Shown: piece by piece, positions 44,332 through 53,101 of the stretch
Numbering within the stretch: position 1 is the first letter of the stretch
How the letters are laid out: every line of letters starts with the position of its first letter
Assembly (NCBI GenBank): GCA_016220085.1
Contig: JACRIN010000008.1
Span: forward strand, 102,584 to 166,583
Source: Planctomycetota bacterium
GTDB taxonomy: Bacteria > Planctomycetota > UBA1135 > GCA-002686595
Direction of reading: 5' to 3'
DNA: 64,000 bases
Made by a program: the position numbers and the translations under genes
The notes under the pieces: generated by a model
Database searches by the model: none
Seen by the model: the letters and a program-made list of their open reading frames with translations, nothing else
What the model was told of the DNA's origin: nothing

Positions 44332-46881
44332 GTGTCGCGCGTCCTGACGATCCTCTCCGCGCTGGTGCTCGGCGCGTGCTCGCGCGCCGACGGCGACGAC
44401 CCGTTCACGCTCGCGCACAACTTGCGCACCACGTCGCGGCTCGAGCTCGCGGTCGCCGCCGGGCCGGCGGCCGAAGCGCTCGCGCCCGCGGTCGCGCGGC
44501 TCGAGAGCGCGGGGCACGCGGGCCACGGCTTGCGCTGGCGAGTCGAGATCGTCGAGCCGACCGAAGAGGTCGCGGACGAGCCTGCGGCGCGCATCGTCGT
44601 CGGCGACGCGGACACGCCGGGCATGGACGAGCTGCTCGCGGAGCTCGGCCGGCGCGCGGAGGCCGCGGACCTGACCGAGCCGCTCGGGCCGGAGCTCGGC
44701 CTGCGCGCGCGCACCGAGCCGGGCTTCGGATTGCTCGCGACGTTCGCCGATCCCGCGCGCCCGGGACTGCCGGTGACGATCGCGCTCGCGCACGACGCGT
44801 TCGACGCCGCGCGCTTGCTCGGCGACGTCACGCCGTGCGCGGAACCGTCGTGGCAGCTCTTCGTCGACGGCGAGCTCTCGCGCGCGGGCCTGCTCTGGCG
44901 CGCGCCGCGCGCGTCGCCGCCTGCGGTGATCGAGCTCGACGCGCGCCGCGCCGTCGAGCAAGTCGACGCGCGCCGCCTGGAGCGCGCGCGCTTCGAGTTG
45001 CGCGCGCCGATCTCCGTCCCGGCGGACCTCGCCGAGCAGAGCGCCGCGAACTGGGAGAAGGCGCTCGCGCGGCTCGACGCGACGCTGCTGCTCCCCGACG
45101 AGGCCGCGCGCGTCCATCCGACGGTCTTCGCGCACTGGACGATCGATGCGCAGATGAGCTTCGGCGGCCGCGCCGAGCTCTCGGTCGCCAATCCGATCCG
45201 TCCGGTGCTGCACGCGTTGGTCACCGCCGGCGTGCCCGACGACGAAGGAGCGGGACTGGTCTCGTTGACCGCGCGCGAGGCGCTCGGAGCCGCGCGCGCG
45301 CCGTGGCTCGCTCGCGCGATCGGCATCGAGGCCGCGTCGACGTGGTACGGCCAAAGCCTCGGACGTTGGCTCGCGCACCTCGCGCGCGCCGAACTCGTCC
45401 CGCCGATCGCGACGCTGATCGATCCGCACGCGGAGCTCTCACCGCTCGCGCTCGAGCCCGCGCGGGCCGGCTTGGTGCGCTTCCTCTTCGGCGAGCTCGG
45501 TCGCGACGGTCTGCGCGCGCTGTGGCGCGGCGAGCGCGCGCTCGAACCGACCGAGGAGCTCGAAGCGAAGTTTCGAAGCTGGCTCGCGGTGGTGCGCAAG
45601 GCCCACGACGCGGCGCTCACGGAGTGGAGACAGAAGCGCGGCGTGGTCGTGCGCAACCGCGGATTCCGCCACGGCATCGCGATGGTCGCGCCGTCGTTCG
45701 ATCCGCGCGTGCGCGCCGCCGGGTTCGGCTCCGCAGGCTACTTGATCAGCCTCGGCACCGCGAAGGCGTACGGCGCGGACTCGACGTCGCTGGTGTTCCC
45801 GGTCTACGCGGAGGCGGGGCTTCCGAGCCAGGCCGGCGCCGCGTCGATGGCGCTCGGCTTCGCGTCGAGTGGACTTGGCGCCGCGCCGGGCAATGGCGGC
45901 TCCGCGCCGAGCAACGTCGGCGCCGCGCCGGGCAATGGCGGCTCCGCGCCGAGCAACGTCGGCTTCGCGCCGAGCAACGTCGGCTTCGCCCCGGGCAACA
46001 TCGGCTCCGCGCCGAGCAACGGCGGCTCCGCCTGGGGCGGCCTCGCCGCCGGCGCGAGCGATCTCGAGCTCTTCGTCGCGACACTGCGGGCGAAGGAGCT
46101 GCGGCTGAACGTGATGCTCCGGCCGTGCCTCTACGCGTCGCCGACGTCGTCGCTCGCCGGTTGGTCGTTGATCGTCACGCCGGGCGGCTGGGAGGCGTTC
46201 TTCGCCGCGCAAGAGCGCGTCGGCGTGCACTACGGGTTGCTCTCGGAGCTCGCGGGCGCGGAGCTCTTCTGCTTCGCCGGCGAGATCTCGAACGCCTCGG
46301 TCACCAAGGCGACCAAGTACAACACGTGGGAGCGCGCCGAGCTCCCCGGACGCGCGCGTCAATGGCAGAACGTGATCGAGCGCACGCGCGCCGCGTACAC
46401 GGGCGGCCTGCTCTTCGCCGCGGAGACGCTCTACGAAGCCGAGGCGATCCAGTTCTGGGGGTTGCTCGACTTCATCGGCATCGACGTGATGCCCGAGGTC
46501 GTGCTCGACGGGCTCGGCGACGAATTCTCGCGCGAACGCGTGGTCAAGACGCTCCAGGGACTCCTGTTCTCGTGCGCGGAGGTCGCGGAGATCCACGCGC
46601 GGCCGCTGATCGTCACCGAGTTCGGATTCTCGTCGACCGCGGACGGTTGGAAGCTCGCCGCGATGCCGCGAGGCGAATACGACGGCGACATGCAGTCGCG
46701 ACTCTACGAAGCGTGGTGCGACGCGCTCGTGCGCACGCCGGTCGCCAAGCGCCCGACCGGAGGCGCGTACCTCTGGTCGTGGAGCACCGATCCGCACGGC
46801 GGCGGCGACGGCGAGCGCGGCTACTCTCCGCAAGCGAAGCCCGCCGCGCGCAACTTGAGCGGAGTCTTCCGTCGGCCGTGA
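44332..46881 (+). CDS. Lipoprotein with GH113-like glycoside hydrolase domain
   Basis: 849 residues, start GTG 44332, lipobox VLGACS near residue 15, so membrane-anchored. Residues 20 to about 420 form an N-terminal region of unknown fold. The C-terminal TIM-barrel resembles family 113 hydrolases: RGFRHGIAMVAPSF (start), ETLYEAEAIQFWGLLDFIGI with DVMPE, the acid/nucleophile candidate VTEFGFSS, and YLWSWSTDPHGGGDGERGYS. A 56-residue repeat (A-P-x-N-x-G-x) is inserted in the barrel at about residues 516-571. Substrate probably mannan-type by family only. GTGA overlap with recG. Confidence 0.78.
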   Translation: MSRVLTILSALVLGACSRADGDDPFTLAHNLRTTSRLELAVAAGPAAEALAPAVARLESAGHAGHGLRWRVEIVEPTEEVADEPAARIVVGDADTPGMDELLAELGRRAEAADLTEPLGPELGLRARTEPGFGLLATFADPARPGLPVTIALAHDAFDAARLLGDVTPCAEPSWQLFVDGELSRAGLLWRAPRASPPAVIELDARRAVEQVDARRLERARFELRAPISVPADLAEQSAANWEKALARLDATLLLPDEAARVHPTVFAHWTIDAQMSFGGRAELSVANPIRPVLHALVTAGVPDDEGAGLVSLTAREALGAARAPWLARAIGIEAASTWYGQSLGRWLAHLARAELVPPIATLIDPHAELSPLALEPARAGLVRFLFGELGRDGLRALWRGERALEPTEELEAKFRSWLAVVRKAHDAALTEWRQKRGVVVRNRGFRHGIAMVAPSFDPRVRAAGFGSAGYLISLGTAKAYGADSTSLVFPVYAEAGLPSQAGAASMALGFASSGLGAAPGNGGSAPSNVGAAPGNGGSAPSNVGFAPSNVGFAPGNIGSAPSNGGSAWGGLAAGASDLELFVATLRAKELRLNVMLRPCLYASPTSSLAGWSLIVTPGGWEAFFAAQERVGVHYGLLSELAGAELFCFAGEISNASVTKATKYNTWERAELPGRARQWQNVIERTRAAYTGGLLFAAETLYEAEAIQFWGLLDFIGIDVMPEVVLDGLGDEFSRERVVKTLQGLLFSCAEVAEIHARPLIVTEFGFSSTADGWKLAAMPRGEYDGDMQSRLYEAWCDALVRTPVAKRPTGGAYLWSWSTDPHGGGDGERGYSPQAKPAARNLSGVFRRP
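45877..46044 (+). repeat. 21-bp in-frame minisatellite (7 full copies plus part)
   Basis: Units start at 45877, 45898, 45919, 45940, 45961, 45982 and 46003, with a degenerate eighth at 46024. Each encodes G-(A/S/F)-AP-(G/S)-N-(G/V/I). Units 1 and 3, and 2 and 4, are identical, suggesting recent duplication of a two-unit block. Confidence 0.9.
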
Positions 46882-48980
46882 AGAAGCGCGTCGCAACGGC
46901 GAGCGCCGAGCGTCCCGACGCGTCGCCCGCCGCGACGCCCCCGGCGTCGCCCGACGCGTCGCCGGGCGCCTCGCCCGACGTATCGCCGGACGGCGAGCTC
47001 ACCGAGCTCCCCGGCATCGGCCCCGCGCGCGTGCGGCGTTTCGCGGCGCTCGGCGTGCGCTCGCTGCGCGAGCTGTGCGCGCTGATCCCGCGCAAGCTCG
47101 AAGTGTGGAGCGCGGTGACGCCCGCGGCGGTCGCGCGCGCGTCGTTGGGCGCTCGCGTGGTGCTCGCGGGCCGCGTCGAACGCTCGCGCTTCTCGCGATT
47201 CGGGCCGCGGTCGCTCGTGCGCGTGACGCTCGGCGACGCTTCGGGCTCGATCGACGTCCTCTTCTTCAACCAGAGCTGGCTGCGCGAGCGTTTCCGAGCC
47301 GGCGACGCGCTCGAGGTCTGCGGCAAGGTGACCGATTCCAAGGGGCCGGTGTTGATCGCCGAGCGCCTCGCGTCGCCCGAACGGCCGTTTCCGCGCGCCG
47401 GCGAGCTCGTCGCGACGTATCCGAGCGCCGACGGGCTTGCATCGGGCTTCGTCGGCGACGCGTGCCGGCGCGCGCTCGCGGTGTTCGCCGAACGCTTGGT
47501 CGAGCCGCTCGACCGAGAACGGCTCGCCGCGCGCGGGCTCGCGCCGCTGCCGGACGCGCTGCGGGCGTTGCACGCGCCGACCAGCCTCGAGGAGTTCGAC
47601 CGCGCGCGTCGCCGCGCCGCGCTCGAGCCGTTGCTCGAGCTGCAAGCGCGCATCGTCACGCGCGCGCGCGCCGCCCGCGAGCTCGGTGCGCGCGAACTCG
47701 TCGTCGACGACCGCGTCGCGGACGAGCTCGTGCGCGCGCTCGGCCACGTGCCGACCGGCGAACAGCGACGCACGCTCGACGCGTTGCGCGGCGAACTCGC
47801 GCGGGCGACGCCGATGCGCCGGTTGCTGCAGGGCGACGTCGGCTCGGGCAAGACGTTGGTCGCGGCGTTCGCGTGCGCGGTCGCGGCGCGCGCGGGCGCG
47901 CAGGCCGCGTTGCTCGCACCGACCGAGATCCTCGCCGAGCAACACCGCGAGAGTCTGCGCGAGTTCTTCGCGCGCGCCGGCGTCGAGACCGCGTTGCTGG
48001 TCGGCTCGCTGTCGGCGCGCGAGCGTCGGCGCGAGGCCGAGCGCTTGTCGACCGGCGCCGCGGCGGTCGCGTTCGGCACGCACGCGCTGCTCTCGGAGAC
48101 CGTCGCGTTTCGCGAGCTCGCGCTCGCGGTCGTCGACGAACAGCACCGTTTCGGCGTCGAGCAACGCTCGCGCCTGGTCGCGAAGGGCCGCGGCGTGCAC
48201 GTGCTCTTGATGACCGCTACGCCTATCCCTCGCACGCTCGCGCTTGCGCTCTACGGCGATCTGGAGGTCAGCACGCTGCGTGAGCGCCCGAAAGGCCGCG
48301 GACGCACGACGACGCGCTGGATCCAGGCGGACGAGCGCGGCGCGTTGAAGAAGCTGTTGTTCGAACGCCTCCACGCCGGCGAGCGCGCGTATTGGGTCGT
48401 CCCGCGGATCGACGAAGGCGGCGCGGACGATGCGCGCGGCGCGGAGAAGCGCCACGAGCTCTTCGCGCGCTCGGAGTTCGCGCGCTTCGGCGTCGAGCTC
48501 GTCCACGGCCGCCTCGAGCGAGACGAACGCGCGCGGAGACTCGCGCGGTTCCGGTCGGGCGAAAGTCGGCTGCTGGTCGCGACGACGGTGATCGAGGTCG
48601 GCGTCGACGTGCCCGAGGCGACCGTGATGGTCGTCGAGGAGGCGGAGCGCCTCGGGCTCGCCCAACTGCACCAGTTGCGCGGCCGGGTCGGCCGCGGCTC
48701 GGCGGACGCGCACTTCTGCCTGCTGGGCAAGGCGGTCGCCGCGGAACGCTTCCGGCGGCTCGAGCGAGAGCACGACGGCTTCGCGATCGCCGAGGCGGAC
48801 CTCGCCGCGCGCGGGATGGGGGACCTGACCGGTCTGCGCCAGTCCGGTGAGAACTCGGAGGGACTGGGGACGTTCGGCGAGGAGCTCGAGCTGCTCTACT
48901 TCGCGCGCGAGTGCGTCGCGTCGAGCGAGAAAGTCCGCCGCGCGTACTTGCGCGACGACCCGCTCGCCGGTTCGATCTGA
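46878..48980 (+). CDS. recG: ATP-dependent DNA helicase RecG
   Basis: 700 residues, start GTG overlapping the previous stop. After a Pro/Ser/Asp-rich N-terminal tail of about 35 residues come a helix-hairpin-helix start (LTELPGIGPARVRRFAALGV), the OB-type wedge domain, and helicase motifs: Walker A GDVGSGKT (about 319-326), DEQHRFGVEQRS (motif II), MTATPIPRTLAL (III), VVPRIDEGG, ATTVIEVGVDVPEATVMVVE (V) and HQLRGRVGRGS (VI). The TRG segment (LAARGMGDLTGLRQSG) near the end completes the family. RecG remodels stalled forks and Holliday junctions. Slightly shorter than E. coli RecG apart from the N-terminal tail. Confidence 0.96.
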   Translation: MKKRVATASAERPDASPAATPPASPDASPGASPDVSPDGELTELPGIGPARVRRFAALGVRSLRELCALIPRKLEVWSAVTPAAVARASLGARVVLAGRVERSRFSRFGPRSLVRVTLGDASGSIDVLFFNQSWLRERFRAGDALEVCGKVTDSKGPVLIAERLASPERPFPRAGELVATYPSADGLASGFVGDACRRALAVFAERLVEPLDRERLAARGLAPLPDALRALHAPTSLEEFDRARRRAALEPLLELQARIVTRARAARELGARELVVDDRVADELVRALGHVPTGEQRRTLDALRGELARATPMRRLLQGDVGSGKTLVAAFACAVAARAGAQAALLAPTEILAEQHRESLREFFARAGVETALLVGSLSARERRREAERLSTGAAAVAFGTHALLSETVAFRELALAVVDEQHRFGVEQRSRLVAKGRGVHVLLMTATPIPRTLALALYGDLEVSTLRERPKGRGRTTTRWIQADERGALKKLLFERLHAGERAYWVVPRIDEGGADDARGAEKRHELFARSEFARFGVELVHGRLERDERARRLARFRSGESRLLVATTVIEVGVDVPEATVMVVEEAERLGLAQLHQLRGRVGRGSADAHFCLLGKAVAAERFRRLEREHDGFAIAEADLAARGMGDLTGLRQSGENSEGLGTFGEELELLYFARECVASSEKVRRAYLRDDPLAGSI

Positions 48981-49025
48981 CGCCGCTTCGGTCCGCCCAA
49001 CGCCTGCACTTCGAACGGAGACTTC

Positions 49026-49775
49026 GTGGAAGGCCTCTTCACGTCCGAGAACCTGATCGCGCTGCTCACCCTGACGTCGCTCGAGATCGTCCTCGGGATC
49101 GACAACGTCGTCTTCATCTCGATCCTGGTCGGCAAGTTGCCGCCGGAGAAGCGCGAGAGCGCCCGCAAGCTCGGCCTCGGGCTCGCGATGGTCACGCGGA
49201 TCCTGTTGTTGCTGTCGTTGAGCTGGGTGATGCAGCTCAAGAACGAGCTCTTCTCGCTGGTCGGGCACCCGGTCAGCGGCCGGGACCTGATCCTGCTGAT
49301 CGGCGGCCTGTTCCTGCTCGGCAAGGCGACGTTCGAGATCCACGACAAGCTCGAGGGCGCGGGTGCGCACGGCACCAAACGCGCGGCGGCGGCTTCGTAC
49401 GTTTCGATCCTCGCCCAGATCGCGGTCCTCGACATCGTGTTCTCGCTCGACTCCGTGATCACGGCGGTCGGCATGGCGCAGCACGTCGGCGTGATGATCG
49501 CCGCGGTCGTCGCGGCGGTGGTCGTGATGATGGTGTTCGCGGGCAAGCTGTCGGACTTCATCGATCGTCACCCGACGATGAAGATGCTCGCGCTCAGCTT
49601 CCTGCTCTTGATCGGCGTGATGCTGGTCGCCGAAGGCTGGGGCAAGCACATCGAGAAGGGCTACGTGTACTTCGCGATGGCTTTCTCGGTGTTCGTCGAG
49701 TTCCTGAACCTCAAGCTGCGCAAGTCGGTGCCGGTCGAGCTGCACCAGAGCTACGTCGAGGAACCCAAGCCCTGA
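49026..49775 (+). CDS. TerC-family integral membrane protein
   Basis: 249 residues, about seven membrane helices. Family motifs: [15 protein letters not shown] near the N-terminus and [15 protein letters not shown] in the middle, with acidic residues that may bind metal. GGAG lies 5 bases before the GTG start. TerC relatives export metals such as manganese, or act in tellurite resistance; here the ion is not known. Confidence 0.92.
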   Translation: MEGLFTSENLIALLTLTSLEIVLGIDNVVFISILVGKLPPEKRESARKLGLGLAMVTRILLLLSLSWVMQLKNELFSLVGHPVSGRDLILLIGGLFLLGKATFEIHDKLEGAGAHGTKRAAAASYVSILAQIAVLDIVFSLDSVITAVGMAQHVGVMIAAVVAAVVVMMVFAGKLSDFIDRHPTMKMLALSFLLLIGVMLVAEGWGKHIEKGYVYFAMAFSVFVEFLNLKLRKSVPVELHQSYVEEPKP

Positions 49776-50145
49776 GCGACGCGCGCTGAGCCGCGCCGTA
49801 TGCGGGCGCCGTGCCCGAGCGGGCGCGCGCGTTCTCGCAGCGACGCGCGAAGCGAATCGTCCACGACGGTTGCCCGCGGTCGTCGAGCCCCGCGGAACGC
49901 GACGCGTGCACGCATCGGGCGCGGAGCGCCGACGATTCCGCGCGGAAGAGTGCGAATGCGGCCCACGCACCAGTGCGCATCCCTCACTGGAATGGGCGAG
50001 GACGCTGCAACTCGAGCGAGCGGTCGCGCGCTCGCTCGGCCACGGGAATTCACCAGTCGAACGTCAGGTTCCAAAGCCGAACCTCCGAAGCATCGGCGTG
50101 TTCGGACTCCCCTCGGCGCAACGTCCCGCACCCTCATCCACGCCC
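49776..50145. other. Intergenic region (370 bp)
   Basis: No supported gene; open frames lack codon bias. It holds a perfect hairpin at 50013-50038 and presumably the promoter of the chemoreceptor. No sigma-28-like motif was recognised. Confidence 0.45.
50013..50038 (+). promoter_or_regulatory. Perfect 10-bp inverted repeat upstream of the chemoreceptor
   Basis: CGAGCGAGCG (50013-50022) and CGCTCGCTCG (50029-50038) around a 6-base loop, 107 bases before the start at 50146. It could be an operator or a leader hairpin. Confidence 0.5.
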
Positions 50146-51879
50146 ATGCACTCGCATTCGCAAGTCGCTTCCCGTCCATCGTCCCGCGGCGTTCAGCACG
50201 CCAATCTCGCTCAGCTCTTCTCGATCGACGAGGAGAACCTCGCGACTCGGCGCTACTTCATTCGACTCGGCGACGCGGAGCGTCAACTGCTCGGCGACCA
50301 CGCTGCGTGGGCCGCGCGGGTCGCGCCGGCGATCGCGCGCGAGTTCTACGACTGGCAGTTCCAATTCGGCCCGACGCGTGCGTTCTTCGAGAAGCACGCG
50401 CGCAAGGCGTCGCTGCCGCTCGGCACGCTGCGCGAGCAGCTCGAAGGCGCGATGGCGGGCTACTTCAAGAGCGTGTTCGAGGGCGCGAAGAGCAATTGGG
50501 GCGTGTCGTACTTCGAGAACCGGCTCAACGTCGGTCTCGTCCACGACCGCATCGACCTGCCGTTCAAGTGGTACATCGGCGCGTACACCGAGCTGTGGCG
50601 CCTCGCTCGCATCGAGCTGAAGAAGGAAGTCGCCGACCCCGATCGCCGAGGCGAAGTCGAGGAAGCGCTGTTCCGCGTCGTCAACTACGACATCCAGGCG
50701 GTCGGCGACTCGTTCTTCCTGAGCACGTTGCTCTCGCTCGGCCTCTCGGTCGAGTCGATCCACGTCGAGCGCGGCTCCGACAAGACCGAGCACATGGACC
50801 AGATCAAGGTCTCGCTCGCGCAGTTGCTCGGCCAGGCGACCGCGATCGCGGACGGACGCATGGACGATCCGTCGCTCGCGGCGGCGGTCAACGGCACGCT
50901 CGGCGACGCGTTCGCGCGGATGACCGGCAACCTGCGCAACGTGATGGAAGAAGCGCGTCGACTCTCGCAACACGCGATCGACGGCGACTTGACGGTCCAC
51001 GCGGACACGGCGAAGCACGCGGGCGCGTGGGGCGAGCTCGTCGGGCAGATCGACGGCGTGCTCGAAGTCCTGCGCGGCTCCGTGCGACGCATGGCGACGG
51101 CGACCGAGAAGCTCGGGAGCTCCGCGAAGGAGCTGACGTCGACCAGCGGTCAGATGGCGGCCAACGCCGAGGAAACCGCCGCGCAATCGAGCATGGTCTC
51201 GGCTGCGAGCGAGGAAATCACGACGAGCGTCTCGGTGGTCGCCGCGGGCTCCGAGCAGATGCTCGCTTCGATCAAGGAGATCTCGCGTGGCTCGAGCGAC
51301 ACCGCCAACAAGGCGCGCACCGCGGTCGAGAAGGCCCGCAATGCCGGCGAGACGATGGCTCAGCTCGGTGCGTCGTCGACCGAGATCGGCAAGGTCGTGC
51401 GCTTGATCAACTCGATCGCCGAGCAGACGAACCTGCTCGCGCTCAACGCGACGATCGAGGCCGCGCGCGCCGGCGCCGCGGGCAAGGGCTTCGCGGTGGT
51501 CGCGACCGAGGTCAAGGAGCTCGCTCGCCGCACCGGCGAAGCGACGCAGGACATCCACGACAAGGTCGAGGCGATCCAGAGAGACGCGAAGGCCGCGGTC
51601 GAGGCGATCTCGCAGATCGGCACGATCATCGAGGACGTCAACCACCTCTCCAGCACGATCGCGTCCGCGGTGGAGGAGCAGACCGCGACCACGCACGAGA
51701 TCTCGCGCAACGTCTCCGAAGCCGCGCGCGGCTCGCAGGAGATCACCAAGAACATCGGCGGCGTCGCCGAGGCGGCGCGCGACACGACGCAGGGCGCCGC
51801 GCGGACGGAAACCGCCGCGCGCGAGCTCGGCAAGGTCGCCGACGAACTCGGGACGATCGTCTCGCGCTTCCGCGTCTGA
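50146..51879 (+). CDS. Globin-coupled chemoreceptor (HemAT-like), soluble
   Basis: 577 residues. Residues about 25-190 are a protoglobin domain with the proximal haem ligand His133 in [25 protein letters not shown]-like coiled-coil linker follows (about 215-320), then a methyl-accepting signalling domain with the tip [20 protein letters not shown] and [20 protein letters not shown]. No membrane helix, so a cytosolic oxygen/redox sensor. No chemotaxis genes (cheA/W/Y) lie nearby, so its kinase must be elsewhere. Ends one base before the convergent gene. Confidence 0.92.
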   Translation: MHSHSQVASRPSSRGVQHANLAQLFSIDEENLATRRYFIRLGDAERQLLGDHAAWAARVAPAIAREFYDWQFQFGPTRAFFEKHARKASLPLGTLREQLEGAMAGYFKSVFEGAKSNWGVSYFENRLNVGLVHDRIDLPFKWYIGAYTELWRLARIELKKEVADPDRRGEVEEALFRVVNYDIQAVGDSFFLSTLLSLGLSVESIHVERGSDKTEHMDQIKVSLAQLLGQATAIADGRMDDPSLAAAVNGTLGDAFARMTGNLRNVMEEARRLSQHAIDGDLTVHADTAKHAGAWGELVGQIDGVLEVLRGSVRRMATATEKLGSSAKELTSTSGQMAANAEETAAQSSMVSAASEEITTSVSVVAAGSEQMLASIKEISRGSSDTANKARTAVEKARNAGETMAQLGASSTEIGKVVRLINSIAEQTNLLALNATIEAARAGAAGKGFAVVATEVKELARRTGEATQDIHDKVEAIQRDAKAAVEAISQIGTIIEDVNHLSSTIASAVEEQTATTHEISRNVSEAARGSQEITKNIGGVAEAARDTTQGAARTETAARELGKVADELGTIVSRFRV

Positions 51880-52845
51880 TCAGACTCGACCGCGACGCAC
51901 GCCGAGCCGTTGGAAGCTCGCCGCGTGCTTCGCGCCGAGGTCGCGGAAGTCGTACGAGTGCACGCACGCGGCCAGGATCTCGAGCGACTCGACGATCCTC
52001 GGCCCTGGGCGGTTGAAGTACGCGTTGCCGTCGCAGAGGAAGACCTCGCCGCCGTCGCACGCGGGCCAGCGCACGCCCTCGAACAGGCGCGTGATCGTCT
52101 CGATCTCCATCAGCGAGCGCGCGAGCGTGAAGCCGCAGGGCTTGAGCACGACGATGTCCGGCGCCGGTGAGACCTTCGCGAGCGAGCGCGCGTCGAGCAC
52201 CGGCGCTTTCTCGCCCGTTTGCGCGACCAACGGCCGGCCGCCGGCGAGCTGAACGAGCTCCGGCATCCACGTCGCGCCGATCATCACCGGGTCGAGCCAT
52301 TCGATCGTCAGCACGCGCGGCGTGCGCGGCAGGCGGCGCGCGCGAGCGTGGACCGCTTGCATGCGCGCTTGGAGCCCTTCGACGAGCGTGTGTCCGCGCT
52401 CCTCGAGTCCGAGCGCCGCGGCGACCGCTTCGATCGAGCGCCAGATGCCCTTCAGGTCGAGCGGCTTCAGGCTGACGATCGTCGTCGACTCGAGTCCGAT
52501 CTCGGCGACCGCGCGCCGGACCGCGTCGAACGGCACCGCGCAGACGTCGCAGAGATCCTGCGTGACGATCACGTCGGGCCGCGCGGCGGCGAGCGCCTCC
52601 AGGTCGACGTCGTAGACGGCGAGCGCGGAGACCGCTTGCTTCGAGATCGCGTCGTGGATCTCTCGGCTCGTGCCGCTCGCGGCGACGCGCGGTCGCGTCA
52701 GCACCGGCAGCCCGCGCGCCGCGGCCGGCCAATCGCACTCGTGGGAGACGCCGACGAGCCGATCGACGGCGCCGAGCGCGGCGACGATCTCGGTCGCGGC
52801 GGGCAACAGGCTCGCGACGCGCAGCGGCGCAGGCTGGAACGTCAT
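51880..52845 (-). CDS. Cobalamin-binding/BtuF-like periplasmic-binding-fold protein
   Basis: 321 residues with two lobes joined by a long helix. LRVASLLPAATEIVAALGAV, LVGVSHECDWP, RPDVIVTQDLCDVCAVPFDA and the second-lobe GGRPLVAQ belong to the cobalamin ABC-binding class. No signal peptide or lipobox, so it may work in the cytoplasm or be a cofactor-binding enzyme-like protein; many such genes are annotated as cobalamin-binding. No permease or ATPase neighbours. Its stop directly abuts the chemoreceptor stop. Confidence 0.8.
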   Translation of the reverse strand: MTFQPAPLRVASLLPAATEIVAALGAVDRLVGVSHECDWPAAARGLPVLTRPRVAASGTSREIHDAISKQAVSALAVYDVDLEALAAARPDVIVTQDLCDVCAVPFDAVRRAVAEIGLESTTIVSLKPLDLKGIWRSIEAVAAALGLEERGHTLVEGLQARMQAVHARARRLPRTPRVLTIEWLDPVMIGATWMPELVQLAGGRPLVAQTGEKAPVLDARSLAKVSPAPDIVVLKPCGFTLARSLMEIETITRLFEGVRWPACDGGEVFLCDGNAYFNRPGPRIVESLEILAACVHSYDFRDLGAKHAASFQRLGVRRGRV

Positions 52846-53101
52846 CGAGGTATGATACTAGGAGCGAACCTCGGAGACTCCGCGCAACCCACGGCGAAGG
52901 AATGGTGAACGGCGAGGCCGGGGCCTCGGATCGCGTCGCTACCAGCGGTGGCCCGGAGAGCATTCTCTGAAGTCCGTGCTTGTAGGGAACGCGGGCGAGG
53001 CCGTAGATTGCGAACGTCGGGACGCGCCTCGCACAGGGCACGCGTACCGTGTGCGTCAATCCAGGTTTTTCGGCAATCACCCCTCAACTCGCTTCCCACG
53101 A
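52846..53101. promoter_or_regulatory. Divergent leader region with hairpins
   Basis: For the minus strand, TAGTAT (52860-52855) ends 9 bases before the ATG of the BtuF-like gene, giving a near-leaderless transcript. For the plus strand there are two hairpins: CGAGGCC-GG-GGCCTCG at 52913-52928, and GCACGCG-TAC-CGTGTGC at 53038-53054, with TTTTT at 53066-53070, before the ATG at 53102. The second is attenuator-like. No known riboswitch was matched. Confidence 0.4.

Noticed and set aside
52881..52925. GEMM (c-di-GMP) riboswitch-like sequence on the plus strand
   Set aside because: Only loose similarity in GGTGA and AGGCC parts; the conserved GCAAA/GCAAAGCC elements and the GNRA loop are missing.
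52846..53101. Cobalamin riboswitch for the BtuF-like gene
   Set aside because: The -10 element lies 9 bases from the ATG on that strand, leaving no room for a leader, and the B12-box and GCCACTG patterns are absent.
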